Origin: Archangium violaceum
GTDB taxonomy: Bacteria > Myxococcota > Myxococcia > Myxococcales > Myxococcaceae
Reading direction: 5' to 3'
DNA: 64,000 nucleotides
Assembly: GCF_016859125.1 (NCBI RefSeq)
Contig: NZ_CP069338.1
Span: forward strand, 3,312,501 to 3,376,500
The translations under genes and the position numbers were made by a program. This document shows positions 24,564 to 33,704 of this stretch, one piece after another. The notes below the pieces were generated by a model. The model was not told the DNA's origin and ran no database searches. It saw only the letters and a program-made list of their open reading frames with translations. Numbering within the stretch: position 1 is the stretch's first letter; each line of letters opens with the position of its first letter.

Positions 24564-27101
24564 TCAGCCACCTGCGGCGACGGGAGCGGGGGCTTCTTTC
24601 TTCTCTTCCGCGGCCTTCTTGATGATGGGCGGCCGGCCCAGGAAGCCGTACTTGTGTTGTCCGGCCTCCTTATCCTCTGCCTTTTTCACGACATCGTCCC
24701 TGCTCGCATAGCCACAGGCCTTCGCCACATCGTCGTTGGCGTCGAACCCCTGCACGCAGAGGACGATGAAGGCGGCTCTCTTGGCGGGAGTCGTCATGCT
24801 GCTCTTGTTGCGCAGCTGGATGATGGACTTGATCATCTCGAACTCGTGCTCCGCCGTGATGTGCTCCAGTTTGAATCCCGCGGACCCCAGGGGATTCTTC
24901 TCGAGCTTGCCGAGCACATCTTTCGCGGGTTGGATCCACAGTCCCTCTCCCAGCGCCGCCGGTGCATCCGCCTTGGAGAGGAAGGCCGGCCGGTTGATGT
25001 GCGCATCCAGGAGGAGCGCCTGGGCCAGCTCGGACTTGTGGATCTGTGAGAGCTTGAACTTCTGCCCATTGCCGAAGTCGTGCTCCAGGTTGCGGAGCAG
25101 CTGGAGCCGTTTGAAGCCCGCCTCCAGGAAGAGCTTGCTGAAAGCGGGATCCCTCATGGCCTTCACGAAGCGATAGGCCCAGATGAACTCGCGCAGGAGT
25201 TCCTTGTCCGCGGCGGTCTTCAGGACCTTGCCATCCACCACGGCCTGGCCCGTCCTCATCCCCTGCGGGCCACTGACGTTGGCGACGTCGAAGCCGTGAT
25301 CCTGGAAGTACTTCTTGAAGAGCTCCTTCCCGCTCTCGTGGTTCTTCACGTAATCCAACGCTCCCGAGAGCTCCCCCTTCTCGTCGTCCCTGCCGATCGT
25401 CTGCTGGAAGGGCCCGAAGGAGAGGAACGAGCTGTCCCAGGTATTGACGCCCGAGAGCGCACCCTCGCTGCGCCAGAGCGAGGCCCAGACGGACTTCATG
25501 TCCGCTGCGAGGGACGGGACATGGCTCGCGGCCTCGCCTTTGACGAGGAGCTCGTAGAGGTTCTGCCCCCCGGGATGAATCCAGAGGCGCACGATGCCCT
25601 TTCCCTCCTGGATGCCCAGCAGCCAGCTGTCCTCCCCGGTGTCGTAGACGTAGACCTTCTCCTTCTCCTTCTTGTTCAGCTCGCTGGGCTTGACGACGAT
25701 GAACTCCTCTCCGTTGCGTTCGACGTAGAAGAGAGGGGCCTGCGGCAGGCGTGCCGCGAGATACTCCAGCAGGGCCAGCGGGTGGTAATGGTAGACGAAG
25801 GGCTTGTCCGGCAGCGCCACGCCCGCGTCCTTGGCTTCCTTCCACCACATGAGCGCGGTGGCGTCCTTCACATCGTCATCCGTGAGGTCGAACTCCTTGG
25901 CCCATCCCTCGTTGTTCTTCTTCACATCCTTCCATTCGACGGCCCAGAAGGAGTTGTTCCGCGTGATGCTGGCGCGCAGGAACTGGCGCTGCGTGTCGCC
26001 CAGCTCGGTGAAGGCCTTCTTGACCTGCTCGCTGGTGAGGAGCGCCGAGGAGTTGTAGGCCAGTGGCTCCAGCTCCTTGGGAAGCCCCTGGATTTCACAC
26101 AGCGGATCGTCGTCCTTGTCGCCCTCGAAGAGGTGCCACTGGGACAGATCGTCCTTTTCGATGAGGTTCTCCTCGGAGAACACCTCCAGGTGCACCATCC
26201 CTCCGTGGGGCTTCACCGCCCCGACGAGCCCGATGCACTCCCCGGCGGAGACCGGATAGTCCAGCCGGGCACAGCCACCCTTTGTGAGGGCCTCGACCTG
26301 GGCGCTGAACTCCGGGAGGGGCGCGAGCTGCTTGTCATCCGAACGGACCCACCCCTCCTTGTTCCCCTCGGTAGGCGCCTTGACCTTGGTGTAACCCAAC
26401 TCGGCGAACGGGGCTTCTTCCTCCGTGGGGGTCAGCACTTCCAGGAGCGTTCCCTTCTTGAGGATGGTCAGCCGCGCGCCCTGGGAAAGGGCACCTCCCT
26501 TCTTCTTGACGGGCTTGCCGTGGAAGTTGAGGCCGAAGGGCTTGTTGTAGCCGTCCCGCTCCACGTCGATGCGCACGAACTGCCGGGAAGGTCCGCTCGC
26601 GTCCGCCTCGGGCTGGGGACCGAGGAAGGGCAGGAAGCTCGTGAGCCAGGGGATGTTGCGCGTCGAGGCCTCGGGCAGATGCAGGTGCATGTACAGCGAG
26701 TAGAACTTCACGTCCCGGAAGGTCCACTTCGTCGGATCCCTCTCGGTCGCGCACTTGTTCTCGAGCACCTTCAACTCATGCCGGATGAGCACGAACTGGG
26801 GGCCGCCGAAGCGGTACTCCTTCGGCGATGCTGGCGCCTCACCGCCCTTCATCCGCAGACGCGCGGCGACGATGCGCCCCGGCGCGATGCTGCGCACCAG
26901 GGTCGTGATGTCGGGCGACGACAGGTGGATGCCGTTGTGCCAGGTCTGGCTGAGTCCGATGGGATACCAACCCCCCGGACCCTCCTCGTTGTTCTTGTAG
27001 AGCGCGGCGAGGGCGGCCTGGTCCGCCTCGTTCTTCGGGTTGAAGATGACGGTGTCCTGCTTGCCCAGTGGCAGGCCGAGCCGGAAGAGCTTGTGTGCCA
27101 T
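24564..27101 (-). CDS. M23-like peptidase / lysozyme-like cell-wall hydrolase
   Basis: 845 residues, with no signal peptide. The N-terminal region resembles an M23 (LytM) endopeptidase: WHNGIHLSSPDITTLVRSIAPGRIVAA (about 54-80, a GxHx-type metal site), VLIRHEL, YSLYMHLHLP (about 134-143, the HxH site) and a later GGMVHLEVFSEE. Inside it is an SH3-like insertion (about 205-260, LTILKKGTLLEVLTP ... GWVRSDD). The C-terminal half has a WDSSFLSFGPFQQTIGR ... LFKKYFQDHGF segment (about 560-620) suggestive of a lysozyme-like muramidase fold. It follows a 50-residue gp5/VgrG-like domain gene. Such leaderless hydrolases are typical cargo of contractile injection or type VI systems (inference). Confidence 0.65.
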   Translation of the reverse strand: MAHKLFRLGLPLGKQDTVIFNPKNEADQAALAALYKNNEEGPGGWYPIGLSQTWHNGIHLSSPDITTLVRSIAPGRIVAARLRMKGGEAPASPKEYRFGGPQFVLIRHELKVLENKCATERDPTKWTFRDVKFYSLYMHLHLPEASTRNIPWLTSFLPFLGPQPEADASGPSRQFVRIDVERDGYNKPFGLNFHGKPVKKKGGALSQGARLTILKKGTLLEVLTPTEEEAPFAELGYTKVKAPTEGNKEGWVRSDDKQLAPLPEFSAQVEALTKGGCARLDYPVSAGECIGLVGAVKPHGGMVHLEVFSEENLIEKDDLSQWHLFEGDKDDDPLCEIQGLPKELEPLAYNSSALLTSEQVKKAFTELGDTQRQFLRASITRNNSFWAVEWKDVKKNNEGWAKEFDLTDDDVKDATALMWWKEAKDAGVALPDKPFVYHYHPLALLEYLAARLPQAPLFYVERNGEEFIVVKPSELNKKEKEKVYVYDTGEDSWLLGIQEGKGIVRLWIHPGGQNLYELLVKGEAASHVPSLAADMKSVWASLWRSEGALSGVNTWDSSFLSFGPFQQTIGRDDEKGELSGALDYVKNHESGKELFKKYFQDHGFDVANVSGPQGMRTGQAVVDGKVLKTAADKELLREFIWAYRFVKAMRDPAFSKLFLEAGFKRLQLLRNLEHDFGNGQKFKLSQIHKSELAQALLLDAHINRPAFLSKADAPAALGEGLWIQPAKDVLGKLEKNPLGSAGFKLEHITAEHEFEMIKSIIQLRNKSSMTTPAKRAAFIVLCVQGFDANDDVAKACGYASRDDVVKKAEDKEAGQHKYGFLGRPPIIKKAAEEKKEAPAPVAAGG

Positions 27102-27117
27102 GGAATCGCGTCCCCCC

Positions 27118-27270
27118 TCACTCCGGGAAGGTCAGCTTGACCTTGCCCGGCTTCACGTCGTCCACCTGTACCTTCCCGGTGGCGTTCATCTTGCCCTTGC
27201 GGGTTGATGATCCATCCGCGAGCTTCTGCTCGAACGCCTTGCCCTCGAGAGACTCGCCTGAACCTGGCAT
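27118..27270 (-). CDS. Small gp5/tail-spike-like beta domain protein
   Basis: 50 residues from ATG 27270, with GGGGGA 6 bases upstream. The whole protein follows the pattern G-K-x-F-x-x-x-L-x-D-G ... G-x-x-x-x-x-G-x-V-x-V-x-x-x-x-x-G-x-x-x-L-x-F. I know this pattern from short beta domains attached to phage tail spikes and type VI-linked hydrolases. It ends 17 bases before the 845-residue hydrolase and is the first gene of the operon. Too short for certainty, but the codon bias and ribosome site look genuine. Confidence 0.5.
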   Translation of the reverse strand: MPGSGESLEGKAFEQKLADGSSTRKGKMNATGKVQVDDVKPGKVKLTFPE

Positions 27271-27345
27271 GTCGCTTCCCCCCTGGAGGCTCCGAGTAAT
27301 TCAATGCCGCCCCCGACGCTAGATTCTACCTGGAGGGACCTGCGC

Positions 27346-27687
27346 ATGCACCCGCGAGTGTGCCCGTTGTTGCCGTATGGGGTACGGCCATGGCCCCGCT
27401 CCTCGTGGTACCCGGGGCTCACTCGGGTGCTCCTGCTCCTCGGGCTCCTGGCGCCCGTCAGGCAGGGGGCCGCCGCGGACACGGCTTCCCGGCCCGTGCT
27501 CTCTCAGGTCAAGGCCAGCTCCGCGAGCGCGAAGGTCAGCCTGGTGCTGGATGCCAACGCGAACACCGCGTGGTGTCCCGATGCCCGGGATATACGCGGA
27601 GAGCTCACGCTGAGCTTCTCCGCCCCCGTGAAGGTCAGGGCCCTCGAGCTCCACCCCGGGCGCTGGAGCGACACGGTCCAGGCCTAG
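27346..27687 (+). CDS. Secreted discoidin/NADase-type glycan-binding-like protein
   Basis: 113 residues from ATG 27346 (GGAGGG 8 bases upstream; the earlier ATG 27304 lacks a site). A signal peptide (LTRVLLLLGLLAPVRQGAAAD) leads to KVSLVLDANANTAWCPDAR and GELTLSFSAPVKVRALELHPG. This is the D-x-x-x-x-TAWC ... PV-V-x-x-L-x-I-x-PG pattern of F5/8-type (NADase-type) glycan-binding domains. The domain is cut short by TAG after TVQA, about 50 residues earlier than a full domain would end. The gene may therefore be truncated or frameshifted into the next reading frame. Confidence 0.5.
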   Translation: MHPRVCPLLPYGVRPWPRSSWYPGLTRVLLLLGLLAPVRQGAAADTASRPVLSQVKASSASAKVSLVLDANANTAWCPDARDIRGELTLSFSAPVKVRALELHPGRWSDTVQA

Positions 27688-27730
27688 CGGCCCTCTCTGG
27701 GCGCTCACAGAGGCGTTTCGCTCCTGTGAG

Positions 27731-28012
27731 GTGTCCGCCCTCCAGGCACTGGCGCGATTCCCGCTGCCCACGCGGGAGCGTCAGGTGGGGTACGCGGAGG
27801 CCGAGCTCTGGTACGTCAAGCGGCCTCCCCGGTCCTACAAGAGCGCGCGGTCCCTGGCGCGGGAGTGCCGCCGGTGGGTCTTCTTCCCTGACGAGACGAA
27901 CCCGCGTGAGCCGACGATCGTCGCGGGGGCCGGGCCGGCCCTGGTCCGGGTCGAGGCCAATCGCGATGCGGGCGTCGTCTACTGGCTCCTGGGCTGGAGC
28001 GGCGGGAAGTGA
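27731..28012 (+). CDS. Hypothetical protein or 3' half of a broken gene
   Basis: 93 residues from GTG 27731 with no clear ribosome site. The sequence looks like real protein (VGYAEAELWYVKRPPRSYKS, ECRRWVFFPDETNPREPTIV, GVVYWLLGWSGGK), and the frame stays open upstream to within the previous gene. It could be an independent small gene, or a continuation of the gene at 27346 after a frame shift near 27680. It stops 2 bases before the convergent kinase gene. Confidence 0.35.
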   Translation: MSALQALARFPLPTRERQVGYAEAELWYVKRPPRSYKSARSLARECRRWVFFPDETNPREPTIVAGAGPALVRVEANRDAGVVYWLLGWSGGK

Positions 28013-28014
28013 GC

Positions 28015-31000
28015 TCAGGCCTTGTCTGGCGTGAGGGGAATCTCCAGGGTGGCCGTGGCGCCCCGTCCCGGCCCCTCGCTCTCCAGCGTCAGGGTTCCTC
28101 CGAGCATCTGTGCCGCCAGCGCGCTCGAGTGCAGGCCGAAGCCGTGCCCGTCCTTGCGGGTGGTGAAGCCGTGCGCGAAGAGCTTCGCCTGGTTCTCCGG
28201 CGCGATGCCGATGCCCGTGTCCACCACCTGGATGCGCGCCAGCCCATTCCCGGCGGTGAGCCGCACCGTCATGTGCCGCTGTCCCTCGGGCACCGTATCC
28301 ATGGCGTATTTGGCGTTGCTGACGAGGTTGATGAGGATTTGCAGCACCTTGTGCTTGTCCAGCTTCACCCGGGGGATGCGCGACACCTGGAGATCGACGG
28401 TGATGCCGTGGCGCTGGAGCGCCGCCTGCTGGATGCGCAGGGTTTCGTCGACGAGCTGCCCGAGATCACACTCCTCGAGGAGCAGCGATGTCTTGGCGTA
28501 GGTCTGCTGCACCTGGACGATGGCGCGGATGTGCTCGATGTGTCTGTTCATCGCCTCCAGGCTCTCCTGCAGCTGCGTCTGCTCACCCAGCAGCTCGCCC
28601 GCGAGCGCGGAGACATAGTCGACCAGCCGCTCGCCGCGTGGATCCGTCGTGAAGAAGTCCCCCAGCCGCCCGCGGTGCTCCTCCAGCAGCGCGGCCACCT
28701 GCTTCACCCGGACGACCCGGGAGGAGCCCACCGCCTGACGCGTCACCTCCAGGTTGACCACGGCGCTGGTGAGGACGTTGCCCACGTTGTGCAACACATT
28801 GGAGGCGATCTCCGTCATGCCCACCGCGCGCGCCGTCTCCACGAGCCGGACCTGGGTCTGCTTGAGCTCGTGCGTGCGCTCGTCCACGCGGCGCTCGAGC
28901 TCGTCCTTGGCGTGGCGCAGGGCCGTCTCCGCGCGCTGGACCTCGTCATAGAGCCGCGCGTTCTCGATGGAGATGGCCGCCTGCGAGGCGATGTGCCCGA
29001 GCAGGGCGATGCGGGCCGGCGTGAAGGCCTCGGCGGCGAGGCGGTTCTCCAGGTACAGCACGCCGGCGAGCCCCTCCTTGCGCACGAGCGGCAGGCACAG
29101 CACGGACCGGGCCAGACCGCGCTCGAGGTACGTATCGGACGAGAAGGGATGGGGCCGTGAGGCATCGCCGATGAGCACGTGCTCGCACGTGCGCCGGACG
29201 TAGGACAGGAGCGTCCAGGGCAGGGCGATGGTGCTCGCGTCCTCCTCGGGGAACACCCGGAAGCCGTCTTGTGAGTCGTTGGAGATGGCGGCGATGCGCA
29301 GGGAGTTGCCATGCGGGAGCAGGAGGGCACCGCGCTGGGCGCCGGCGTTCTCGATGGCGACCTCCATCAACGTGGTCACCAGCCGCTCCAGGACGATTTC
29401 ACCGGAGATGGCCTGCTGGGCCTTCACCACGGAGAGCGCGTCGAGCTGCGTGGAGCTCGTGTCGTGGGAGGGGGTGTCCGAGCCCTCCGCCACGGCCGCG
29501 AGCGTGGGCCACTGTTGCTCCAGGTGCTGGACCTTGCCGTGGGCGCCCCACTGCCGGAACGCCTCGCGGGCCTCGCGGGCATACGGCAGGGCGATGGTGG
29601 GGACGCGCCGCTCGCGCCAGAAGCGCGCCGCGAGCTCGGCGGCGAGGCCGATGTTCTGGAGGAAGCCACTCTCCCGGGCGGCCTGGAGTGCCTCGTCATA
29701 GGCATACATCGCCTCGTCCCGCATGCCCTGGCAGCGGGCCAGCTCCGCGGACACCATCCGTTCGGCCGCGCGGAAGTTCTCGGGGCAGTTGTTCGCCCAC
29801 TCCTCGAGCTGCGCCTGGTGCCGCCGCATGGCCTCGAGGTACTCCCGCTGCCGCTCCGGGGCGGCGCCCTCGTAGCAGGCCGCCAGGGTCAGGCCGCTGT
29901 AGAAGTGGAAGTCGAACACCTGGATGTGGCCGATCGAGGACCAGAGGAGCTCCCCGGCCCGGGTCGAGGCCTGGCGTGCCTCCTCGTACGCGCCGCTCAT
30001 GTAGCGCGCCTGCATCTTGAGGAGCCAATACCAACACACCGTGGTGGTCATGGAGGCCGAGGACAGGTGGGCCTCGAAGGCCTCCTCCTGGAAATCCTCG
30101 CCGTTCAGCGAGCCGAACGAAGGCGCGAGTCCACGCAGCTGCAGCATGTATCGCTGCATGTGATGGATGATCTCCTCGATGCCCCGGTAGCCGACCTTGC
30201 GCACGAAGTCGATGCGCGCGACCGACTCCTGGTAGACCTCCTCCAGCGGGTGCCCCATGAAGAGGAAGTTGGTGATGGTGTGGTTGCAGCTATAGCAGGC
30301 GGTCTGGAAGTCACCCGCCGGGACCGCGTGGTGGAAGGCACTGCGGATGAGCTCCTGGGAGAGGGCCATGGGCCGGGTCCAGTAGCTGACCATCTCCATG
30401 CCGTAGAGCGCCTTGCCCCGGGAGGCGGCGAAGTCGTGGCGCTCGACGAGCTCGCTGGCGAGCGACGCGAAGGCATGCCCCTCCCGGTACTTCTTGAAGC
30501 AATGCCCCTGCATCAGGCCATACCAGACGTACCCGTGCACGGCGGACTCGGTGTTGCCATGGCGCAGGCAGAGCAGCACCATCCGGGACAGGTGCAGGAC
30601 GAGCAGGTTGAGATCGGTGAAGAGCGCCGGAGCGAACAGGGCGGAGAGGATGCTCATCGCCGCCTTCGTGTCCGGGTCCGTCATGAGGGGCAGCTCGACG
30701 AGGCTCTCGATGGGGCGCTCCCCCATCAGGGCCCACACCTCCTCGTTGGCCGCCACCACCTCGTCCCAGGAGGGATGGGGTGACATGGGCATGCCCAGCG
30801 CCGCCAGTCCCTCCAACAGACACCCGGCGGCCTCTTCACTCTCGTTGCTGGTGAGGTGGATGTCGTTGCGCAGACAGGCGACCGCGGCGATCTCCGCGGA
30901 GGTGCGAGCCCTGGGGCGGAGCGTCCCCGCGAGGTGGCGCGCCCCGGCCGGGTTGCCGCTCATGAATTCGCTGATGGCGCGCTGGAGGTGCAGCTCGAAG

Positions 31001-33318
31001 GTGAAGGTGTGCTCCCGCTCCCAGCAATCCTCTGGGAGGAGTTGGAGGGCCGCCGTGAAGTAGGCCACGGCCGAGCGGTGCGCCGTCGAGGCCTGCGCCT
31101 TCCTACCCGCCTCGGCGTTCAGGAGCGCGACGTCGTGGCGCTCCTCGGGTTCCCGTATCAACTCCGCGCCGGCGTTGAGCTGGTTCACCACGTCGAAGAG
31201 CCGCTCCCGCATTTCCTCCGGGGAGAGGCTCGCCCGCAGCAGACGGCCGATGCGCAGGTGGACAGCCTTGCGCTGCTCCTCGGGGATGAGGGCATGGGCG
31301 GCCTGCTGGATGCGGTCGTGGATGAAGCGGTACTGCTCCAGGCCGCTGCGCATCAGCATGCCATCCTGGAGCGCGGGCTCGAGCCCCTGTTCCACCTCAC
31401 CCATTGATTTGTCGGAGATGATGGACAGCGTCTGGAGTGGGAAGGCATTGCCCACGCACGCCGACAGGCTCAGCAGGTGCTGCGTCACCTCGGGGAGCTG
31501 GCGCAGCTTTCCCGCCATGAAGTCGACGACGTTGTCGGAGTAGCCCCTGGCGCGGACACCTTCGGCATCCCAGCGCCAGGTGCCCTCGGGCGTGCGGGTC
31601 AGGAGCCCATCCTGGTTCAGCGTCCGCATCAGCTGGATGAAGAAGAACGGGTTGCCGCCGGTCTTCTCGTGCACCTGGGCGGAGAGCGGCTCGATGAGCT
31701 CGCCACCCGCGCCCGGGAGTGCGTCGGTGATGAGCCGCTGCAACTGCTCCAGGCTCAGCGGCTCGAGCCGGATGTCGGTCACCCGGACGCGCTCCTTCAG
31801 CATCTCCATCCGTGCCAGTATCAGCGGGTGGGACGGGGAGACCTCGTTGTCGCGGTAGGCCCCCACCAGCAGGAGCGGTGGGGTGTCTGGATGGGTGATG
31901 AGGTGCTGGATGAGCCGGAGGCTGGCCGGGTCCACCCACTGCAGATCATCCAGGAACAGGACGAGGGGATGCTCGGAGGTGGAGACGGCGCCGAGGAAGC
32001 GCTGGAAGACGCGGTTGAAGCGGGTCTGCGCCTCGGAGGGAGGGAGCTCCTGGGGCGGAGGCTGCTTGCCCGCGACGAGCTCCAGCTGGGGGACGAGCTC
32101 CACGAGCAGCTGCCCGTTTCCCTCCCACGCTTCCCTCAGACGTTCGCGCCAGGCCGCGAGCTCCGCGTCGGTGCCGGCCAGCAGTTGCTGCACCAGACCG
32201 CGGATGGCCTGGGCCAGGGTGGCGTAGGGAATGTCCCGCTGGAACTGGTCGAACTTGCCCTGGATGAAGATGCCGCGCCGCTGGGCGACGGGCCGGTACA
32301 GCTCATGGACCACCGCGGACTTGCCGATGCCCGAGTAGCCGCTGATGAGGACGAGCTCCGGGCTTCTCCCCTGGGCTATCCGCTCGAAGGCGCGCATCAG
32401 GGTGGCGACCTGCTCGTCCCGCCCGTAGAGCCGCTGGGGCATCTGGAAGTGAGGCGGAATGTCGTGCGCACCCAGCGGGAACTCCTCGCGCACGCCCCGG
32501 CGCAGGTCCTCCTGGCACCGAATGAGGTCCGCCTTCAGGCCATCCGCGCTCTGGTAGCGCTCCTCGGCGACCTTGGCCAGGAGCTTCATGACGATGGCGG
32601 AGAGGACGGGGGGCAGGCTCGGGACGCGCTCGTGAGGAGGCCTGGGGAGCTGGGCCATGTGAGCGTGGAACCACTCGAGCGCATCCCGCCCGTGGAAGGG
32701 GAGCGTGCCCGTGAGGAGCTCGTAGAACGTCACGCCCAGGGAGTAGAGGTCGCTGCGGTGGTCCACCGAGCGGTTCATGCGGCCGGTCTGCTCCGGGGAC
32801 ATGTAGGCCGGCGTGCCCTCGATGAGAGGGGTGGAGACCGCGTCCACGTGCTCGACGGTCTGGAGGACGGCGGTGCCGAAGTCGATGATGCGGCACTCAC
32901 CGGAGGGGAGCAGGAGGATGTTGGAGGGCTTGAGGTCCTTGTGGATGACGCCATGCCGGTGGATGTCGGCCAGGGTGGAGGCCAGGGAGATGGCCAGCGG
33001 GAGGAAGCGCTCCACGTCCAGGGGCTGACCGGTACTCTCGGAGAGGGCCTTGCCGCTCGCGCCCTCCAGCAGGAGTACCGGGCGTCCATGGCTCTGCTCG
33101 AACCCCAGCGTCCTGGCGACGCCGCGCACGTCCCGGAGCTGCTCGAGGATGGCGTGCTCCCGCCGGTAGCGCTCGATTTCGCGAGCGCCGGTATGCGGAG
33201 TCACCGGCATCTTGACGACGACGGGCAGGCGGTCGTCGTCACGCAGCGCGTGGTAGAGGATGCTCGCCCCCGTCGACTTGAGCGTGTCGAGCAGGGTGTA
33301 GCCAGGAATGTTCGCCAT
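28015..33318 (-). CDS. Hybrid Ser/Thr kinase-ATPase-GAF-histidine kinase, copy A
   Basis: 1767 residues. The Ser/Thr kinase domain (about 8-265) has VVVKMP, HKDLKPSN (about 126) and DFGTAV (about 146). An AAA/STAND-like ATPase follows with Walker A GYSGIGKS (about 326) and Walker B LVLFLDDLQW (about 458). A helical TPR-like region spans about 640-1250, then a GAF domain (about 1300-1450), a coiled coil, the phosphoacceptor region ASNVLHNVGNVL (about 1508) and HATPase_c with INLVSNAKYAMD (about 1669) and GHGFGLHSS (about 1726). No membrane segment, so cytosolic. ATG 33318 is chosen because copy B starts at the same residue. Known as the trifunctional kinase family of myxobacteria and cyanobacteria; the signal is unknown. 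Confidence 0.9.
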   Translation of the reverse strand: MANIPGYTLLDTLKSTGASILYHALRDDDRLPVVVKMPVTPHTGAREIERYRREHAILEQLRDVRGVARTLGFEQSHGRPVLLLEGASGKALSESTGQPLDVERFLPLAISLASTLADIHRHGVIHKDLKPSNILLLPSGECRIIDFGTAVLQTVEHVDAVSTPLIEGTPAYMSPEQTGRMNRSVDHRSDLYSLGVTFYELLTGTLPFHGRDALEWFHAHMAQLPRPPHERVPSLPPVLSAIVMKLLAKVAEERYQSADGLKADLIRCQEDLRRGVREEFPLGAHDIPPHFQMPQRLYGRDEQVATLMRAFERIAQGRSPELVLISGYSGIGKSAVVHELYRPVAQRRGIFIQGKFDQFQRDIPYATLAQAIRGLVQQLLAGTDAELAAWRERLREAWEGNGQLLVELVPQLELVAGKQPPPQELPPSEAQTRFNRVFQRFLGAVSTSEHPLVLFLDDLQWVDPASLRLIQHLITHPDTPPLLLVGAYRDNEVSPSHPLILARMEMLKERVRVTDIRLEPLSLEQLQRLITDALPGAGGELIEPLSAQVHEKTGGNPFFFIQLMRTLNQDGLLTRTPEGTWRWDAEGVRARGYSDNVVDFMAGKLRQLPEVTQHLLSLSACVGNAFPLQTLSIISDKSMGEVEQGLEPALQDGMLMRSGLEQYRFIHDRIQQAAHALIPEEQRKAVHLRIGRLLRASLSPEEMRERLFDVVNQLNAGAELIREPEERHDVALLNAEAGRKAQASTAHRSAVAYFTAALQLLPEDCWEREHTFTFELHLQRAISEFMSGNPAGARHLAGTLRPRARTSAEIAAVACLRNDIHLTSNESEEAAGCLLEGLAALGMPMSPHPSWDEVVAANEEVWALMGERPIESLVELPLMTDPDTKAAMSILSALFAPALFTDLNLLVLHLSRMVLLCLRHGNTESAVHGYVWYGLMQGHCFKKYREGHAFASLASELVERHDFAASRGKALYGMEMVSYWTRPMALSQELIRSAFHHAVPAGDFQTACYSCNHTITNFLFMGHPLEEVYQESVARIDFVRKVGYRGIEEIIHHMQRYMLQLRGLAPSFGSLNGEDFQEEAFEAHLSSASMTTTVCWYWLLKMQARYMSGAYEEARQASTRAGELLWSSIGHIQVFDFHFYSGLTLAACYEGAAPERQREYLEAMRRHQAQLEEWANNCPENFRAAERMVSAELARCQGMRDEAMYAYDEALQAARESGFLQNIGLAAELAARFWRERRVPTIALPYAREAREAFRQWGAHGKVQHLEQQWPTLAAVAEGSDTPSHDTSSTQLDALSVVKAQQAISGEIVLERLVTTLMEVAIENAGAQRGALLLPHGNSLRIAAISNDSQDGFRVFPEEDASTIALPWTLLSYVRRTCEHVLIGDASRPHPFSSDTYLERGLARSVLCLPLVRKEGLAGVLYLENRLAAEAFTPARIALLGHIASQAAISIENARLYDEVQRAETALRHAKDELERRVDERTHELKQTQVRLVETARAVGMTEIASNVLHNVGNVLTSAVVNLEVTRQAVGSSRVVRVKQVAALLEEHRGRLGDFFTTDPRGERLVDYVSALAGELLGEQTQLQESLEAMNRHIEHIRAIVQVQQTYAKTSLLLEECDLGQLVDETLRIQQAALQRHGITVDLQVSRIPRVKLDKHKVLQILINLVSNAKYAMDTVPEGQRHMTVRLTAGNGLARIQVVDTGIGIAPENQAKLFAHGFTTRKDGHGFGLHSSALAAQMLGGTLTLESEGPGRGATATLEIPLTPDKA

Positions 33319-33441
33319 GAGCACCGTCAGGGGTTGGTTTGAGGCCAGAATCATCCCACCGATGCCGGCAAGCGACCTCACCCACTCTGGGGGGGACTTG
33401 GAGCGGCGAGGGTGATGAGCTGTCCAGGATTGTACCAGGGA

Positions 33442-33464
33442 AGATTTTGGATTCTCCAAAATCT
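33442..33464. promoter_or_regulatory. AT-rich perfect inverted repeat upstream of kinase copy A
   Basis: AGATTTTGGA (33442-33451) and TCCAAAATCT (33455-33464) are perfect 10-base arms around TTC, 124 bases upstream of the kinase start, in one of the few AT-rich spots of the window. The corresponding place upstream of copy B (about 41135-41165) is recognisably related but has lost the symmetry. Likely an operator, or less likely a terminator. Confidence 0.4.
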
Positions 33465-33704
33465 CTACACTGAGACTCCTCGTCAAAAGGCGCTGCTCAT
33501 GCGTGCTAGCGATTGATACGCCGCGTCTGGAGTCAATCAGGCTTGCTAAGCGTGTGCATCATCGGGGTTTCAATTTCATCAGCCCGCCTGTCGAACAGGT
33601 ATCCGGTCGTGCCGCTGGTGGAAGCCCTCTTTCATGGAATTTCCAGGGGTGGGGGTGGAGACACGGAAAAAATTCCAGCGCCCGAGGGTTGAGCCGGTCC
33701 ACGC

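Noticed and set aside
25080-27140. 686-codon plus-strand frame opposite the M23-like hydrolase
   Set aside because: Mirror of the real gene's codon pattern; the minus strand has recognisable motifs and a ribosome site.
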